Origin: an uncultured Rivibacter sp.
GTDB taxonomy: Bacteria > Pseudomonadota > Gammaproteobacteria > Burkholderiales > Burkholderiaceae
Reading direction: 5' to 3'
Length of the DNA stretch: 38,683 nt
Assembly: GCA_946480925.1 (NCBI GenBank)
Contig: CAMLLU010000054.1
Location: forward strand, 1-38,683
The translations under genes and the position numbers were made by a program. Below the pieces are notes generated by a model. That model did no database searches, had not been told where the DNA came from, and worked only from the letters and a program-made list of their open reading frames with translations. Below are positions 7,129 through 15,609 of the stretch, in pieces (within the stretch, counting starts at the first letter, position 1; every line of letters begins with the position of its first letter).

Positions 7129-10100
7129 ATGGCAGGTCCCGTGCGTACAGGCGGCGTCGAGTTGCCGCCCATGCGGCCCATGGAGACGCCCACGGCGTCT
7201 CCCGCACCGCTGGTGGGGCAGCAGCCTCAGCCCCAGGCAGCCCCGGCCGTGTCGGAATTTCTCGGCAACCTGCCTCGGCGGGCCACGCCGCGGCCGCCTT
7301 CGACGATGAGCAACCGGCAGGAATATTCCACGCTCGCGTCGAGCCACGTGCGCACCGCGCAGTCCACGTCGATGGAGCGTTTCGCCAAGGCCACGGCCGA
7401 CCTGCAGGAGCCCGGCAAGGTGCAGGAAGTGACGGCGCCCGCGCAAGGCCTCTTCGGCCGGGCGCTTTCGGCGGTGAAGCAGTTCGTCGGCATCCCGGAA
7501 GCCGGCGACTGGATGAAGAACACGATGCGCACGCTGCGTGCGCAGTCGGTCGGCGCAGGCAGCTCTGCACAACAGCCCGAGCGCGCCAATGCACTGCAGG
7601 CACTGGCCGGCGCAGCACCTGTCTCGGCGTACTGGGCATCACCAGGCCTCGCGGTGCATGCGCGCTTCGGGCCGCACAAGGAGGCCCTGCTCGCGCACAT
7701 CGACACGCTGGCACAGGCGCACGGCCCGGAGCTCGCACTGACCGTTTCGCTGGCCGTGCTGAACGCGAAGACCAGCCTGCCGCACGGCTCGCCGCCACTC
7801 GACCCTTCACTGTTCCAGGCCTTGAGCCACCCGGCGCTGCTGCAAACGCTGCTTGCACACGACGCACACGATGCACACGGCCCTGCCGAGGCCGGCGCGC
7901 CATTCACGCTGGCGCGCGCCGTGCTGACGGACCTCGCGCGCAACGACCAGTTCGCCGATCTCGCAAAGGCGCTGTGCCCGCAGGTGCCCGAGCAGCAATT
8001 GCCTGCGCTCAAGCGCTACCTCGAAGCTAGCGACACCGTTGCGAAGGAGGCGGCCGGTGCCGGCCCGCGCGCGCCCATCGACCACGACCCGGAAGCATTG
8101 GAAGCTGGAGAAGGACCGGGCGTGAAGAACCTCGCGGCCCGCGTTCTCGACAACGCCCGTGCGCAGCTGGCCTCGGACGGCACGGCCCACCGTTCAGAGA
8201 AACAGATCACCGACGACTTCTTCTGGGACAACAACTTCCGCAAGGAAGGCCCGAAGACCGAGTTGCAGGAACTCAAGAACCACATCCACACCTTCTTCGG
8301 GCAGCTCGCCAAGGCGCCTGAAGAACGTGGCCCGCTGAACTCGATGTACCGCTACGGACTGGCCGGTGCCGACCGCCACACGCTGGCCGACGAAACCGCC
8401 AAGCTCAACAAGCTGGTCGACACCCCCGAGGTCGATCAGCTCGTGGGGGCCGCGCGGAGCAAGCTCGTCTCCACGCTGCAAGATCTCGCGCACGGCCGGG
8501 AGGTCCTTGCAGAACCCGGCAACGACGCGGTGCGCGGCCTGGCCACGCTGGTGGCGCTCGAAGCCTGGTCTCCCGCCGACAAGAAGGCGCTGTCACTGTC
8601 GGACGTGGTACACGGCAAGCGGCACGAAGCCGCCGAAGGCAGCCCCGAGGCCGAAAGGATCGCGCTGGTGTGCCGGCAATTCCTGGGCAACGGCCCCATC
8701 GACCCTTCGGGCACCGACCCCGTCACCTCGCCTCTGTATGCGCACGTCGCCGTCCGCGGGCTCGAAGCGCGGGTGCGCGCCGAGATCGCCAACGTGCAAC
8801 TGGGCTTCGACGCGGTGCTCGGGCTCGCCAACAGGTCAGGCGCGGAATTCGGCGAGGGCACGCGGGCCATGGCCGACAAGATCCTCGGCACCATCGAGGC
8901 CAGGTCGCTGCAGCCCGCGGAAAAGACGCCGGCAGCCGCGGGGGCGGTGGTGGCCGAGTTCCTGGGCAACGTGCAGTTCGGCAACCACATCAAGGTGACG
9001 GACATATCGAGCGGCGGCCTCACGGCCAACGGCACCGGCGTGAACCTGGCTTCGTCGCAGTTCGATCTCGAAAGCATCGAGCACCCGCGCAGGCCGGTGA
9101 TCGTGCGCGGGGACCTGCGGCTCGAAGGCTCGCTCGAGCACGTGTTCCGCGCCGGCGCGGCCACGCACGGTGGCGAGATGTTCATGGGGCAGGACGTGAA
9201 GTGGCGCGCCAGCGGCGGTGCCGGCATCCAGTCCGGCTACACCGCGCTGGGCGACAAGGACACCGTGGGCCGCCTGGCCGCCTCGCTCGACGTCAACCCC
9301 TACGGCTACGACCACAGCAGCTACCAGGGCGCGATGTGGCGCGTGGACCGCAAGGTCCTCGAAGACATCGCCTCGCCCACCGCACCGAAGTTCGCGCAGA
9401 ACGACCCCGAAGTGCGCGCGACGATGAGCGACATGGCGCGCATGCTGCACGAGCGTGCGCCGCAGGCGCGAGATGCCGTCGAGCGTGAACAGCTCCTCGA
9501 GGAGTTCGTCGCCAGCTTTGCGCACCGCGGGCTGTCCGTGACGCTGATGAAGCAGGAGAGCTCGTCGCACCGTTCCGAAGTCGCGCTGGGCGGCGGTGCC
9601 TCGGCCACGACCGACACCGTGACCGGCGCGCGTTTCGGCATCGGCGCCTCCGCGGCCTACGAAAAGGGTTGGGCCACCAGCGTGAGCGAAAAGGACACGA
9701 CCGGCTCCTACCGCATCAACAACGTCCGTTCCGGCTGGTTCGAGCGCAAGCGCGCCGGCACCAACGCGGGCGGCAACGTCTACCACCAGGCCGTCGGCCT
9801 GCCCCGCACGCCGCTCGGCACCGCGGGCGTGGCATTCGGCGAGTCGGGTGGCAGCGTACGGGTGCGCACGCCGCTGCGCGAGGGCAAGATCGTGCCCGAG
9901 AAGACCTTCAGCGACACCGAAACGCCCGACAGGAACCTGTTCAAGCAATTGGTGCTCGACGACCACCAGAAGTGGATCGACCTGTTCGCCTATCCGCACC
10001 GGCACCTGCCGACTGAAGAAGCCCAGGCCAAGGGCCGCGAAGCCGTGACAGCCTTCTTCCACAAGATCGACAACATCCGCGAAGAGCACCACGTGTACTA

Positions 10101-10434
10101 CGCACGCGAGCGGATCCACCCCGACGTGGCGGCCCAGCTCGACAAGCTCTCGATGGTCGAGCAGCAGATGCCGCCGCAGCTGCGCGGCGCGCTGGCCGAG
10201 GTGCAGTCCAGGCGGGAGGCCCTGGTATCGGCCGACGAATCCTGGGGGCCGGCCTCGCTGATCGCCTACCAGCGCAACGTCAAGCAGGACGGCACGGCCA
10301 CCGACATCTCCGGCATCCGCGCGGCCCACACCTCGGCTGTCGAAGGGGAACGCGAAATCGTGTTCGACACGCCGGGCTGGGCGAATCTGCGGCAGCGAGA
10401 GCGGGAAACGACGCCGCAGTCTCTGCAAGGCTGA
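7129..10434 (+). CDS. Large T3SS effector candidate, 1101 aa, chaperone-linked
   Basis: The ATG at 7129 follows a strong AAGGAG (7118-7123). The N-terminal 60 residues are rich in Pro, Ala, Ser and Thr and lack a Sec signal, as expected for T3SS export. Residues about 60-600 look mainly helical. From about 610 to 940 the sequence turns Gly-rich and strand-like, alternating small and hydrophobic residues (TDISSGGLTANGTGVNLASS, ALGGGASATTDTVTGARFG), which suggests a beta-barrel or beta-solenoid region; the last 150 residues are helical again. No WxxxE motif is visible. Size, chaperone pairing and a barrel-like C-terminal half recall the AvrE/DspE/HopR class, but I do not recognise enough conserved sequence to assign it. 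The family is therefore open; the effector role rests on context. Confidence 0.6.
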   Translation: MAGPVRTGGVELPPMRPMETPTASPAPLVGQQPQPQAAPAVSEFLGNLPRRATPRPPSTMSNRQEYSTLASSHVRTAQSTSMERFAKATADLQEPGKVQEVTAPAQGLFGRALSAVKQFVGIPEAGDWMKNTMRTLRAQSVGAGSSAQQPERANALQALAGAAPVSAYWASPGLAVHARFGPHKEALLAHIDTLAQAHGPELALTVSLAVLNAKTSLPHGSPPLDPSLFQALSHPALLQTLLAHDAHDAHGPAEAGAPFTLARAVLTDLARNDQFADLAKALCPQVPEQQLPALKRYLEASDTVAKEAAGAGPRAPIDHDPEALEAGEGPGVKNLAARVLDNARAQLASDGTAHRSEKQITDDFFWDNNFRKEGPKTELQELKNHIHTFFGQLAKAPEERGPLNSMYRYGLAGADRHTLADETAKLNKLVDTPEVDQLVGAARSKLVSTLQDLAHGREVLAEPGNDAVRGLATLVALEAWSPADKKALSLSDVVHGKRHEAAEGSPEAERIALVCRQFLGNGPIDPSGTDPVTSPLYAHVAVRGLEARVRAEIANVQLGFDAVLGLANRSGAEFGEGTRAMADKILGTIEARSLQPAEKTPAAAGAVVAEFLGNVQFGNHIKVTDISSGGLTANGTGVNLASSQFDLESIEHPRRPVIVRGDLRLEGSLEHVFRAGAATHGGEMFMGQDVKWRASGGAGIQSGYTALGDKDTVGRLAASLDVNPYGYDHSSYQGAMWRVDRKVLEDIASPTAPKFAQNDPEVRATMSDMARMLHERAPQARDAVEREQLLEEFVASFAHRGLSVTLMKQESSSHRSEVALGGGASATTDTVTGARFGIGASAAYEKGWATSVSEKDTTGSYRINNVRSGWFERKRAGTNAGGNVYHQAVGLPRTPLGTAGVAFGESGGSVRVRTPLREGKIVPEKTFSDTETPDRNLFKQLVLDDHQKWIDLFAYPHRHLPTEEAQAKGREAVTAFFHKIDNIREEHHVYYARERIHPDVAAQLDKLSMVEQQMPPQLRGALAEVQSRREALVSADESWGPASLIAYQRNVKQDGTATDISGIRAAHTSAVEGEREIVFDTPGWANLRQRERETTPQSLQG

Positions 10435-10442
10435 CTGCGCAC

Positions 10443-10467
10443 TTCGCAAGGGCTGGCATCGCTTCGG
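10443..10467 (+). promoter_or_regulatory. PIP box upstream of xopP-like gene
   Basis: TTCGC (10443-10447), 15 bases, TTCGG (10463-10467), a perfect match to TTCGB-N15-TTCGB, beginning 8 nt after the stop of the previous effector gene and ending 75 bp before the XopP-like ATG. It gives this effector an independent HrpX-type promoter. Confidence 0.85.
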
Positions 10468-10542
10468 CTTGGCAACCGGCCTGCAATGCAGTGCCGCCGA
10501 TCCTTCTCATGGTCGCCAACCGCGTTTTCTTAGATTTTTCAC

Positions 10543-12534
10543 ATGTCGAGCAGTGGACTCGGAGGAGCCAGCCGCAACAGCCCGCCGCCCTCCAGGGCAT
10601 CGCTTGGCGAAGCGAGGGCGGGCGAAGCGTCCGCGTCCTCGGGCAGCCGATCGTCGACGGCAGCCCAGCCACCCGTCGCAGCGGCCGAGTTGTCGCAGCG
10701 GCCCACGGCACACGTGCTGTTGGAGTCCGCGGCTTCCCAGGCCGGCCGGCGCGCAGGCCTGCCCGGCCGGCACTCCGCTGACAAGAGCCCGGCCTCAACA
10801 GGCAGTTCGGGCGCAGAAGCGGCCGCCTTGGAATTGAAGAGACTCGCGCCGCGCCTGGAGGTGATCGGCGGCATCGCCCTCGACTCGGGAAACGTCCCCC
10901 AGGCGGAAGAGCTTCTGAAAGGTGTGCTGCCGCAGGCGGAGCACGCACTCGGCACATACGAGACCTTGTCCAGGCTCGGAAGCAGCGCCGGCCGCGACGT
11001 CAATGAAGCGGCCGAAAAGTTCCTTCCCAAGCTCGCCACCATTCATCTTCTCGCGCACAAGCGGCTGCTGCAGATCTACGACAAGACCGCTCCGGGCTCC
11101 AGATCCATTCGAGGCACTGCGGACGAAATACCCGCTCTGAAAGAGCTGAGGCGTGAACTCGATGGCTCGCTCGGTCTGATGGAGAAAACCCGTCAGATGC
11201 TCGAGTCGAAAGGCAATGCCGACCTCCTGCCAGGCAAGGAACTGCCAAGCCAGCTGGCTGATAGCGCTCGCCGAGAGATCAACGAACACCTCCTGTTGGC
11301 ACAGGTCCAACACCTCTCGCTCAACCTGCAGCAGCCGGACCTGCGAAGGTCGTTCGACGAACTCGGGAGGGCTGTGATCGAGGCCTGGCGTCTGACGAAT
11401 CAAGTCCGCCTGGGTCATGAGGAAGACAAGAATGCTTTCCGGCAGATGGACTTGGTCGATCGCCTGGCCGACCAGTTCGCTGTGCGGATCGATACGGCAT
11501 GGGATGCCCCGGACGATCAATGGCAGGGCATGCTCGACTTCGCCGGCACGCTGAAAGACGTGCTGAACGGGTTTCGGAAGACGATCGCCGATCACGCCGC
11601 GCGCCTCGCCTCGCAGGATGCTCCGCAGGAGCGCCAGCCTGCCTCGCAGGCTTCACCGCCATCGACCGCATCGCCGAACACCGCCTCTTCGTCGAAAAGC
11701 AGGAAGAAGAAAGGAAAGTCGAACCGGCCGGCGGCCGCTGATGCTGCGAGCAACGAGAGGGCTCTGACCCTCGACAGGGCGAACCAGATGGTGAACAGCC
11801 GCGCGTTGACGTTGAAGCTCGCCGGGCAGTTTGGTGGTGACCCCTTGGCGATTGCCCGTTCAAGCGGCTTGAACACTGCAGAACTCGACGACGCAGTGCA
11901 GGACGGCGATCCTCACAAGATCGCCAGCACGGCCCGGAACTCGGCGCGACGCTGGTTCGGTCGCATGGATGCGTTGACTGACCTGCACGAAAAGCTGGAC
12001 GCCCAGCTGAAGGCCCACCCCGGCGACGAGAAGCTGGAAGAGGCGCTCTCGCAGATCGGCGACCGCATGCAGGCGCTGGGCCTGGTGCAGCAGCGCATCC
12101 GCGCCGACGAAGCCGATGCGCTCAAGCGCAGCGAAGCTCCTGTCGCTCCACAGCTGCAGCGCCTGCTGAACATGGGAGAGATCGCCGGCGTCGGCGCGCT
12201 CGCGAAGTTGAAGTCCGACGACGACGTGGGTGACCAGGGCAAGCTCTTCGAGCTGGAGATCCAGCTCAAGCCGAAGGCCGATGGGACCGCGGCGGATCCC
12301 TTGTACCTGCACGTCCACACGTCGAAGCTCGTCTCGGCGGAAGAGTGCGCAGCAGCCCCCTTCCACGAACACGACGCGGTACACGTGAAGACCGCGTCGC
12401 AGCGCAAGCTGGGACGCCGGTGGGAACAGTTCCAACAGGCGCTGGGTCGTGCCGATGCCAAGGTGCATCGCGGCGAGGTGGATGAATCGCTGCTGAAGCA
12501 GCTGCTGGCGGTCCGCACCCCGGCACCGCACTGA
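10543..12534 (+). CDS. xopP: XopP/HLK-family T3SS effector
   Basis: A 663-aa protein recognised as XopP/HLK family by its C-terminal block: LFELEIQLKPKADG, PLYLHVHTSKLVSAEECAAAPFHEHDAVHVKTA and KVHRGEVDESLLKQLL. Residues 1-85 are Ser/Ala/Gly-rich and disordered, fitting a T3SS signal. Residues about 90-360 are helical, 365-400 form a basic low-complexity linker (SKSRKKKGKS) that could serve nuclear targeting, and 410-663 form the conserved C-terminal half. Xanthomonas XopP is known to interfere with plant immune partners such as the U-box ligase PUB44. A PIP box precedes it. The 20 nt before the ATG have no Shine-Dalgarno. An LSLNL (LxLxL) stretch occurs around residue 260 but is probably chance within a helix. 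Family assignment is from memory of conserved blocks. Confidence 0.75.
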   Translation: MSSSGLGGASRNSPPPSRASLGEARAGEASASSGSRSSTAAQPPVAAAELSQRPTAHVLLESAASQAGRRAGLPGRHSADKSPASTGSSGAEAAALELKRLAPRLEVIGGIALDSGNVPQAEELLKGVLPQAEHALGTYETLSRLGSSAGRDVNEAAEKFLPKLATIHLLAHKRLLQIYDKTAPGSRSIRGTADEIPALKELRRELDGSLGLMEKTRQMLESKGNADLLPGKELPSQLADSARREINEHLLLAQVQHLSLNLQQPDLRRSFDELGRAVIEAWRLTNQVRLGHEEDKNAFRQMDLVDRLADQFAVRIDTAWDAPDDQWQGMLDFAGTLKDVLNGFRKTIADHAARLASQDAPQERQPASQASPPSTASPNTASSSKSRKKKGKSNRPAAADAASNERALTLDRANQMVNSRALTLKLAGQFGGDPLAIARSSGLNTAELDDAVQDGDPHKIASTARNSARRWFGRMDALTDLHEKLDAQLKAHPGDEKLEEALSQIGDRMQALGLVQQRIRADEADALKRSEAPVAPQLQRLLNMGEIAGVGALAKLKSDDDVGDQGKLFELEIQLKPKADGTAADPLYLHVHTSKLVSAEECAAAPFHEHDAVHVKTASQRKLGRRWEQFQQALGRADAKVHRGEVDESLLKQLLAVRTPAPH

Positions 12535-12776
12535 CACGGCCGTGCCACACCCGGCGCCGGCCAGGGCGCCGCGCCGGTTCAAGGCACGCTGGACAAATCC
12601 CGCGAGGGTGCGCCGCGGGTCGGGATGGGCTGCCAGCCACAAACCCAAGCCATGGCCCGGCTATGGTGAGGATCTGCAACGACGCCGGCCGCCCAAGCCG
12701 TGGATGCGCGCTCCGCGAGAGACCTGTTCAGCGTTGCCTCGAGTCACGGTGAGCTGCAGCTCGGCAACCTCCAACC
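12535..12776. other. Convergent intergenic region between xopP-like gene and hrcL
   Basis: 242 bp between the ends of two converging genes. GC-rich small inverted repeats are present near 12550-12580, but there is no U-tract terminator, insertion-sequence end or tRNA. This is the right junction of the block that separates hrcL from hrcN. Confidence 0.5.
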
Positions 12777-13598
12777 TCATTCGTACCGATCACCGGTCTC
12801 ATCGTGATCGGACTCGTCGTCGAAGTCCGTCTCCTCGGGCAGCTCGTCCTGCGCCACGGGCAACGTATGCAGGGCCGGAGTGGCCTCCTCGGTCTCGTGC
12901 AGTGCATCGCCATCGGTCACCGCCTTGCGCACCGCGCGGTCCATCGCGGCGCGCAAGCCGTCGAGCTGGGTCTGCAGGCTCGCATCGAGGATGCCCACCT
13001 CCGACTCGAACACGCAGCCACCCGGCTTGAGCGCCGGGTCCACGTTCACTTCGATGTGCAGGCCCTGCGTCTGCAGTGCCTTGAGCGACTCGATGGCGGC
13101 GCGCGCGTGCTCGTAGTCGGCCGCGTTCACGCGCAGCGCCAGCGTGGAAGCACCGCGCGCCAGGCCTTGCACGCTGCGCAGCGCGCGCTGGTACAGCGCC
13201 TCGCGTTGTTCGGTATGCACGATGCGCTCGACCGCGGCGGTCACGATGGTGGCGAGCTTCTCGTGCATGTTGCGCAGCATCTGCGCCTTGTCGATCACGC
13301 GGCCGGTCTGCTGTTCGTGCCATTCGAGCGCGGCCTGGCGGCGGCCCGTTTCATAGGCTTCCTTGCGGGCGCGCTCGGCGTCTGCGCGTGCGGCTTCCTG
13401 CATGCGGGCCACTTCCTGGCGCGCCTGCTCCAGCAGCGCCCGTGCCTCGGTGCGTGCCGCTTCGAGCACTTGCTCGCGCTGCTCGTCCATCGAGCGGCGC
13501 AGCGCATCGAGCTCGGCCACGCCACCAGCCGCGGCGGCCGGGAGGATGCCGTCTTCGACGCCGATGCTGCCGGCATTGCCGTGCAACCAGATCACCAT
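12777..13598 (-). CDS. hrcL: T3SS stator protein HrcL (SctL, HrpB5 family)
   Basis: A 273-aa FliH/YscL-family stator that links the HrcN hexamer to the cytoplasmic sorting platform (HrcQ). Residues about 28-105 form a long charged coiled coil (RRSMDEQREQVLEAARTEAR, EVARMQEAARADAERARKEA), followed by the ATPase-binding C-terminal domain (about 110-235) ending near DASLQTQLDGLRAAMDRAV. The last 25 residues are strongly acidic (TDFDDESDHDETGDRYE) and look like an added tail. The ATG at 13596-13598 overlaps the hrpB4 stop by 7 nt (ATGGTGA), indicating translational coupling. It is the last gene of the long operon from 22041; hrcN is missing from its expected next position. Confidence 0.9.
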   Translation of the reverse strand: MVIWLHGNAGSIGVEDGILPAAAAGGVAELDALRRSMDEQREQVLEAARTEARALLEQARQEVARMQEAARADAERARKEAYETGRRQAALEWHEQQTGRVIDKAQMLRNMHEKLATIVTAAVERIVHTEQREALYQRALRSVQGLARGASTLALRVNAADYEHARAAIESLKALQTQGLHIEVNVDPALKPGGCVFESEVGILDASLQTQLDGLRAAMDRAVRKAVTDGDALHETEEATPALHTLPVAQDELPEETDFDDESDHDETGDRYE

Positions 13599-14254
13599 GC
13601 CGCTTCCCTTTCGAACAGCGTTTCCATGCGCCGCAGCGCCTCGTGCGTGGGCACGTGCAAGGGCGGTATTTCGCGTGTGCTGGTGGGCACCGGCCATTGC
13701 GCCGGCAGGGCCAGGCGCGTCAGGCGGCGCAGGCTGCGGTGCTGCCACGCACTGATGCGCGACAGGTCGGCATAGCCCACGCAAGCCCATTGAATGGGCA
13801 CCCAGGCCGCCACGTGCCCCGGCACCGCCGGACCTTCGTGCGAGGACTCGCGCAAGGCATCGATGGCCGGGCCGAGCGCGCCTTCGAGCGCCTGGCGGGC
13901 GCGCCGCTCGACGCAGCAGCGCAGCACGCCCGGGCGGCTGAGCAGCGCCACCGCGCACAGGCGCGACAGCAGCTGCAGCCGGCCTTGCAAGGCCAGGCGG
14001 CCCGCGGGCGTGGCCAGCGTCTGCAGGCAGGGCAGCGGGCCGCACCAACGGCGAAACAGCGAAAGCGTCGCGCGGCGGCGCGATGCGCCTTCGGGCAGCT
14101 GCTCGAAGAGCGGCTGCATGTCGGCCAGCGCCTGCCAGCTGGCATCTGCCTCATCGGGCAGGCGATCGAGCCGGTGCTGGAAGACCCATGCCAGGCGCGC
14201 AAGGCTGGCGGCCTCGGGCGCCTGCGTATCGGCTCCTGCGTCGGCTGCATGCAT
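13592..14254 (-). CDS. hrpB4: T3SS protein HrpB4 (SctK-like sorting-platform subunit)
   Basis: A 220-aa protein between hrcJ and hrcL, the position of hrpB4 in group-II hrp clusters. The sequence is rich in Trp, Leu and Arg (ISAWQHRSLRRLTRLALP, RLALQGRLQLLSRLCAVALL) and has no signal peptide or membrane segment. HrpB4/SctK proteins are poorly conserved adaptors that connect the membrane ring to the sorting platform. The ATG (14252-14254) is 9 nt after the hrcJ stop. Assignment relies on length, composition and synteny more than on motifs. Confidence 0.75.
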   Translation of the reverse strand: MHAADAGADTQAPEAASLARLAWVFQHRLDRLPDEADASWQALADMQPLFEQLPEGASRRRATLSLFRRWCGPLPCLQTLATPAGRLALQGRLQLLSRLCAVALLSRPGVLRCCVERRARQALEGALGPAIDALRESSHEGPAVPGHVAAWVPIQWACVGYADLSRISAWQHRSLRRLTRLALPAQWPVPTSTREIPPLHVPTHEALRRMETLFEREAAW

Positions 14255-14263
14255 CGCTCAGCC

Positions 14264-15082
14264 TCACGCGGCGGTGGTGGCGTTCGCGGTGCCCTGCGCG
14301 CCCTGCGGCGCCTGCTGCTGCGGTGCCTGCACGTTGCCAGCCTTCGGCAGCTTCTGCGCAATGGCATCGGGCAGCCAGGCCGGCCGGCGCCACACCACCC
14401 AGCCGGCACCGCCGAAGAGCAGCACCACCACGGCCAGCGCGATCCAGAGGCCGATGCTGGTGGACTCCGGCGGCGGGGCGGGTGCCACCAGGGCGCCAGG
14501 CACGAGCGTGACGGACACGTTGTCGTACGAGAGCCCTTCGACGCTGCGCGCCACCATGTTCTTGATGGCCGGCGTGAGCGCGGTGAGGTTGGCCTGCGGG
14601 CGGTACTTCACGAACACCGATGCACTCGAAGGCTTGGCCTCGGGCGCGAGCGGATCGTTGTTGGGCAGCACGATGTGCACGCGAGCCGTCACCACGCCGT
14701 CGATCTGCGTGAGCGTGGCCGAGAGCTCCTGCGACACGCCGTGGATGAAGCGCACGCGCTCCTCGGTGGGCGTGGAGATGAGCCCTTCCTTCTTGAACAT
14801 GTCGCCCAGGTTGACGTGCTTGTCCTGCGGCAGGCCCTGGGCGCGCAGCACGGCCAGCGCGCGCACCACGTCGTCCTGCTCCACCTTCACGCTCCAGGTC
14901 TTGCCGTCGGGCGTCTCCTTGGTGGCCTGCATGCCGCTTTCGAGCAGGGCCGAGACCATGCTGTTGGCGTCGGCCTCGCTCTGCTTGGTGTAGAGGTCGG
15001 TCTTGCAGGCGGCGAGACCGGCCACCACGCAGGCGGCCAGCGCCACGCGCAGCAGCCGGAGGATGTTGTCTCGAATGGTCAT
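14264..15082 (-). CDS. hrcJ: T3SS inner-membrane ring lipoprotein HrcJ (SctJ)
   Basis: A 272-aa YscJ/FliF-family lipoprotein forming the inner-membrane ring. A signal peptide ends in lipobox LAAC (Cys26). The periplasmic ring-building domains show LYTKQSEADANSMVSALL, RVRFIHGVSQELSATLTQID and VVTARVHIVLPNNDP, the last a family hallmark. A transmembrane helix follows at about 214-236 (GLWIALAVVVLLFGGAGWVVW), with a short Gln/Ala-rich cytoplasmic tail. The ATG at 15080-15082 has GGAGAACC upstream. It lies in the hrpB1-hrpB2-hrcJ-hrpB4-hrcL order typical of group-II hrp operons. A hairpin element separates it from hrpB2. Confidence 0.96.
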   Translation of the reverse strand: MTIRDNILRLLRVALAACVVAGLAACKTDLYTKQSEADANSMVSALLESGMQATKETPDGKTWSVKVEQDDVVRALAVLRAQGLPQDKHVNLGDMFKKEGLISTPTEERVRFIHGVSQELSATLTQIDGVVTARVHIVLPNNDPLAPEAKPSSASVFVKYRPQANLTALTPAIKNMVARSVEGLSYDNVSVTLVPGALVAPAPPPESTSIGLWIALAVVVLLFGGAGWVVWRRPAWLPDAIAQKLPKAGNVQAPQQQAPQGAQGTANATTAA

Positions 15083-15128
15083 GTCGGTTCTCCGCTCCAC
15101 AGTTGTCCAGTTGGCCCCAGCGGCCACC

Positions 15129-15177
15129 GCGGATCCGGCTTTGCCGGTCCGCCAGCAGAGCCCCCCTTGAGGGGGGC
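15129..15177. repeat. Double-hairpin intergenic element between hrpB2 and hrcJ
   Basis: Two adjacent inverted repeats: GCGGATCCGGC-TTT-GCCGGTCCGC (15129-15152, one bulged base) and GCCCCCC-TTGA-GGGGGGC (15160-15177). The combination resembles dispersed hairpin elements I associate with Comamonadaceae genomes; a copy count is not possible here. In the transcript it would form strong stems between two T3SS genes without a U-tract. Confidence 0.6.
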
Positions 15178-15188
15178 GGGGTGGGCTT

Positions 15189-15575
15189 TCACTGGTTCTT
15201 CATCAGCGTCTGCAAGCCGCTCTTCGTGCTTTGCGAGATGTAGACGCCGGCGTTGAACTGCACCTGCACCATCGCGAGCTGGTACGTCAGCTCGATGTTG
15301 CGCGAGGCCAGTTCACTCGGGTTCATCGAAGGCGCCTGCAGCGAGAACGAGCGCACGTTGTCGAAGGTCTGGCGCAGCACGCCTTCCTGCGCCTCGATGA
15401 AGTGCGAAACGGTCGAGCGCGAGCCCACCTCGGTGTCGTGCGGCGCGGGCGCCGCGGGCTGCTCCTGCACCATGCGGCTGAAACGGTCAGCCAGGTTGCT
15501 CAGGGCATCGGGCCGCGTGGCAGACTGGTCCATCAACTGCGTGGCAGAGACGGAACCGATGGCAGAGACGGTCAT
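15189..15575 (-). CDS. hrpB2: T3SS inner rod protein HrpB2 (SctI)
   Basis: A 128-aa HrpB2-family protein. In Xanthomonas HrpB2 is an early secreted component, needed for pilus assembly and regarded as the inner rod. The C-terminal LQTLMKNQ matches the family's essential VxTLxK region, and the preceding helix (ELTYQLAMVQVQFNAGVYISQS) matches the rod/needle packing helix. No signal peptide. The ATG (15573-15575) has AAAGGAG upstream. It sits between hrpB1 and hrcJ as in other group-II clusters. Confidence 0.9.
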   Translation of the reverse strand: MTVSAIGSVSATQLMDQSATRPDALSNLADRFSRMVQEQPAAPAPHDTEVGSRSTVSHFIEAQEGVLRQTFDNVRSFSLQAPSMNPSELASRNIELTYQLAMVQVQFNAGVYISQSTKSGLQTLMKNQ

Positions 15576-15609
15576 GTCGGACTCCTTTGCACAGCCAGCT
15601 GCGCGACGC

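Noticed and set aside
10543..12534. LxLxL EAR motif in the XopP-like protein
   Set aside because: The single LSLNL sits in a predicted helix and such matches occur by chance.
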